Of a DNA stretch of 64,000 nt, positions 62,489 through 64,000 are shown in pieces. This DNA is from Bos javanicus (lineage: Eukaryota; Chordata; Mammalia; Artiodactyla; Bovidae). The DNA is taken from contig NW_026894316.1 in the NCBI RefSeq assembly GCF_032452875.1, positions 1-64,000 on the forward strand, given 5' to 3'. Below the pieces are notes generated by a model. The model had not been told where the DNA came from. It did no database searches and was given only the letters and a program-made list of their open reading frames with translations. The position numbers and the translations under genes were made by a program. Within the stretch, counting starts at the first letter, position 1. Each line of letters opens with the position of its first letter.

Positions 62489-63598
62489 CCTCTGGAGGCA
62501 ATAAACAAAGAGCTGAGTAGGCACGAATCAAACAGTCAGCAGGCAATAATCATGGAACTCAGGTGTGAGGAATCATGCTACTCAGCTGGCAATAATCAAG
62601 CAGCTGAGCAGGCAGGAATTACGCAGCACAGCTGGCAATTGTCAAGCAGATGACAGGCAGGAATCGTGCAGCTCAGCTGGCAATTGTCAAGCAGATGAGC
62701 AGACAGTAATCACGCAGCTCAGCAGGCCCTGATCACGTGACTGAGCATGCACTGATCACGTGGCTGATCATACACTGATCACGTGGCTATCATGCACTGA
62801 TCACGTGGCTGATCATGCACTGATCACGTGACTGATCATGCACTGATCACTGGCTATCATGCACTGATCACTGGCTATCATGCACTGATCACGTGGCTGA
62901 TCATGCACTGATCACGTGACTGATCATGCACTGATCACGTCTATATCATGCACTGATCACATGACTGATCATGCACTGATCACGTGGATGATCATACACT
63001 GATCATGTGACTGATCATGCACTGATCACGTGGCTATCATGCACTGATCACGTGGCTGATCATGCACTGATCACGTAGCTATCATGTACTGATCACGTGA
63101 CTGATCATGCACTGATCACGTAATTGATCATGCACTGATCACGTGACTGATCATGCACTGATCACGTGACTGATCATGCACTGATCACGTGACTGATCAT
63201 GCACTGATCACGTGGCTATCATGCACTACTCACGTGGCTGATCATGCAATGATCATGTAGCTACCATGTACTGGTCACGTGACTGATCATACACCCATCA
63301 GGTGACTGATCATGCACTGATCACGTGGCTATCATGCACTGATCACGTGGCTGATCATGCACTGATCACCTGCCTGTCATGCACTGATCACGTGACAAAT
63401 CATGCACTGATCACATGGCTATCATGCACTGATCACGTGGCTGATCATGCACTGATCACGTGGCTGATCATGCACTGATACCGTGACTGAGCATGGACTG
63501 ATCACGTGACTATCATGTAGTGATCACGTGACTTAATGGCACTGATCACGTGACTGATCATGCGCTGATCATGTTTGCTATCATACACTGATCATGTG
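62489..63598 (+). repeat. 1110-bp higher-order unit, copy 2
   Basis: Pvu block 15 (62489-62729, private CATGCTACTCAG) plus monomers. The first monomers differ from copy 1 (ACTGATCACGTGGC for ACTGTTCACGTGGC). Confidence 0.8.
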
Positions 63599-64000
63599 CC
63601 TCTGGAGGCAATAAACAAAGAGCTGAGTAGGCACGAATCAAACAGTCAGCAGGCAATAATCATGGAACTCAGGTGTGAGGAATCATGCTGCTCAGCTGGC
63701 AATAATCAAGCAGCTGAGCAGGCAGGAATTACGCAGCACAGCTGGCAATTGTCAAGCAGATGACAGGCAGGAATCGTGCAGCTCAGCTGGCAATTGTCAA
63801 GCAGATGAGCAGACAGTAATCACGCAGCTCAGCAGGCCCAGATCACGTGACTGAGCATGCACTGTTCACGTGGCTGATCATACACTGATCACGTGACTGA
63901 TCATGCACTGATCACGTGGCTATCATGCACTGATCACGTGGCTGATCATACACTGTTCACGTGTCTGACCATGCACTGATCACGTGGCTGATCATACACT
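63599..64000 (+). repeat. 1110-bp higher-order unit, copy 3 (partial)
   Basis: Pvu block 16 (63599-63839) and the first monomers, cut by the window edge. The start of its monomer part resembles copy 1 more than copy 2 (ACTGTTCACGTGG, GTGTCTGACCATGC). Confidence 0.8.

Larger units (their letters stand above)
49137..64000 (+). repeat. LTR-free 23-bp satellite with nine Pvu blocks (1.706-like)
   Basis: Monomer array with Pvu blocks of two subtypes. Monomers are more varied at 49.1-55.4 kb and closest to consensus at about 55.4-61 kb. A recurrent variant module (GCTACCATGTACTGGTCACG, usually after CATGCAATGATCACGTA) is scattered through it. A conserved leader precedes each subtype-A block (GATACCGTGACTGAGCATGG ... 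ACTTAATGG ... ATGTTTGCTATC). It ends in 1110-bp periodicity and runs off the right edge. No gene is seen. Confidence 0.9.

Overview
The window is entirely satellite DNA; I find no protein-coding, rRNA or tRNA gene. The basic monomer is 23 bp (read as GATCATGCACTGATCACGTG plus GCT or ACT; 22-bp versions are common). It alternates with about 190-242 bp blocks rich in PvuII sites (CAGCTG) built from roughly 44-bp subrepeats. From memory, without a search, this two-part Sau/Pvu patchwork matches the bovine 1.706 g/cm3 satellite (satellite III), so the source is probably cattle or a close bovid and the location centromeric or pericentromeric heterochromatin. Everything lies in one orientation.

Layout. 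(1) 1-31566: a tandem array with a period near 1.405 kb, holding 22 complete copies of a 594-601 bp retroviral long terminal repeat (LTR). Each LTR is followed by a tRNA-Lys-type primer binding site (PBS) and about 790 bp of Pvu- and Sau-type satellite. The array runs off the left edge. (2) 31567-41180: 23-bp satellite without LTRs and seven Pvu blocks, including a run spaced about 560 bp and a ~1.0 kb tandem duplication; many small deletions. (3) 41181-49136: a second LTR-satellite block with six LTRs, period 1365-1366 bp for most units, forming a distinct subfamily. (4) 49137-64000: LTR-free satellite with nine Pvu blocks of two subtypes, ending in an exact 1110-bp periodicity.

Main point. 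All 28 LTRs sit at the same satellite nucleotide and end in the same place, just past the 18-nt PBS. No gag, pol, env or second LTR follows, and there is no target-site duplication. LTR plus PBS is the extent of retroviral plus-strand strong-stop DNA, so one non-canonical insertion of such a product, later amplified with its satellite host into a new higher-order repeat, explains the structure. Each LTR keeps a TATA box aimed into the satellite. The AATAAA present at the start of most LTR-free Pvu blocks is mutated in the LTR units, and nearly every 23-bp monomer carries a CACGTG E-box. The array could therefore be a self-promoting, bHLH-binding satellite. That functional reading is inference; the structure is read from the sequence.
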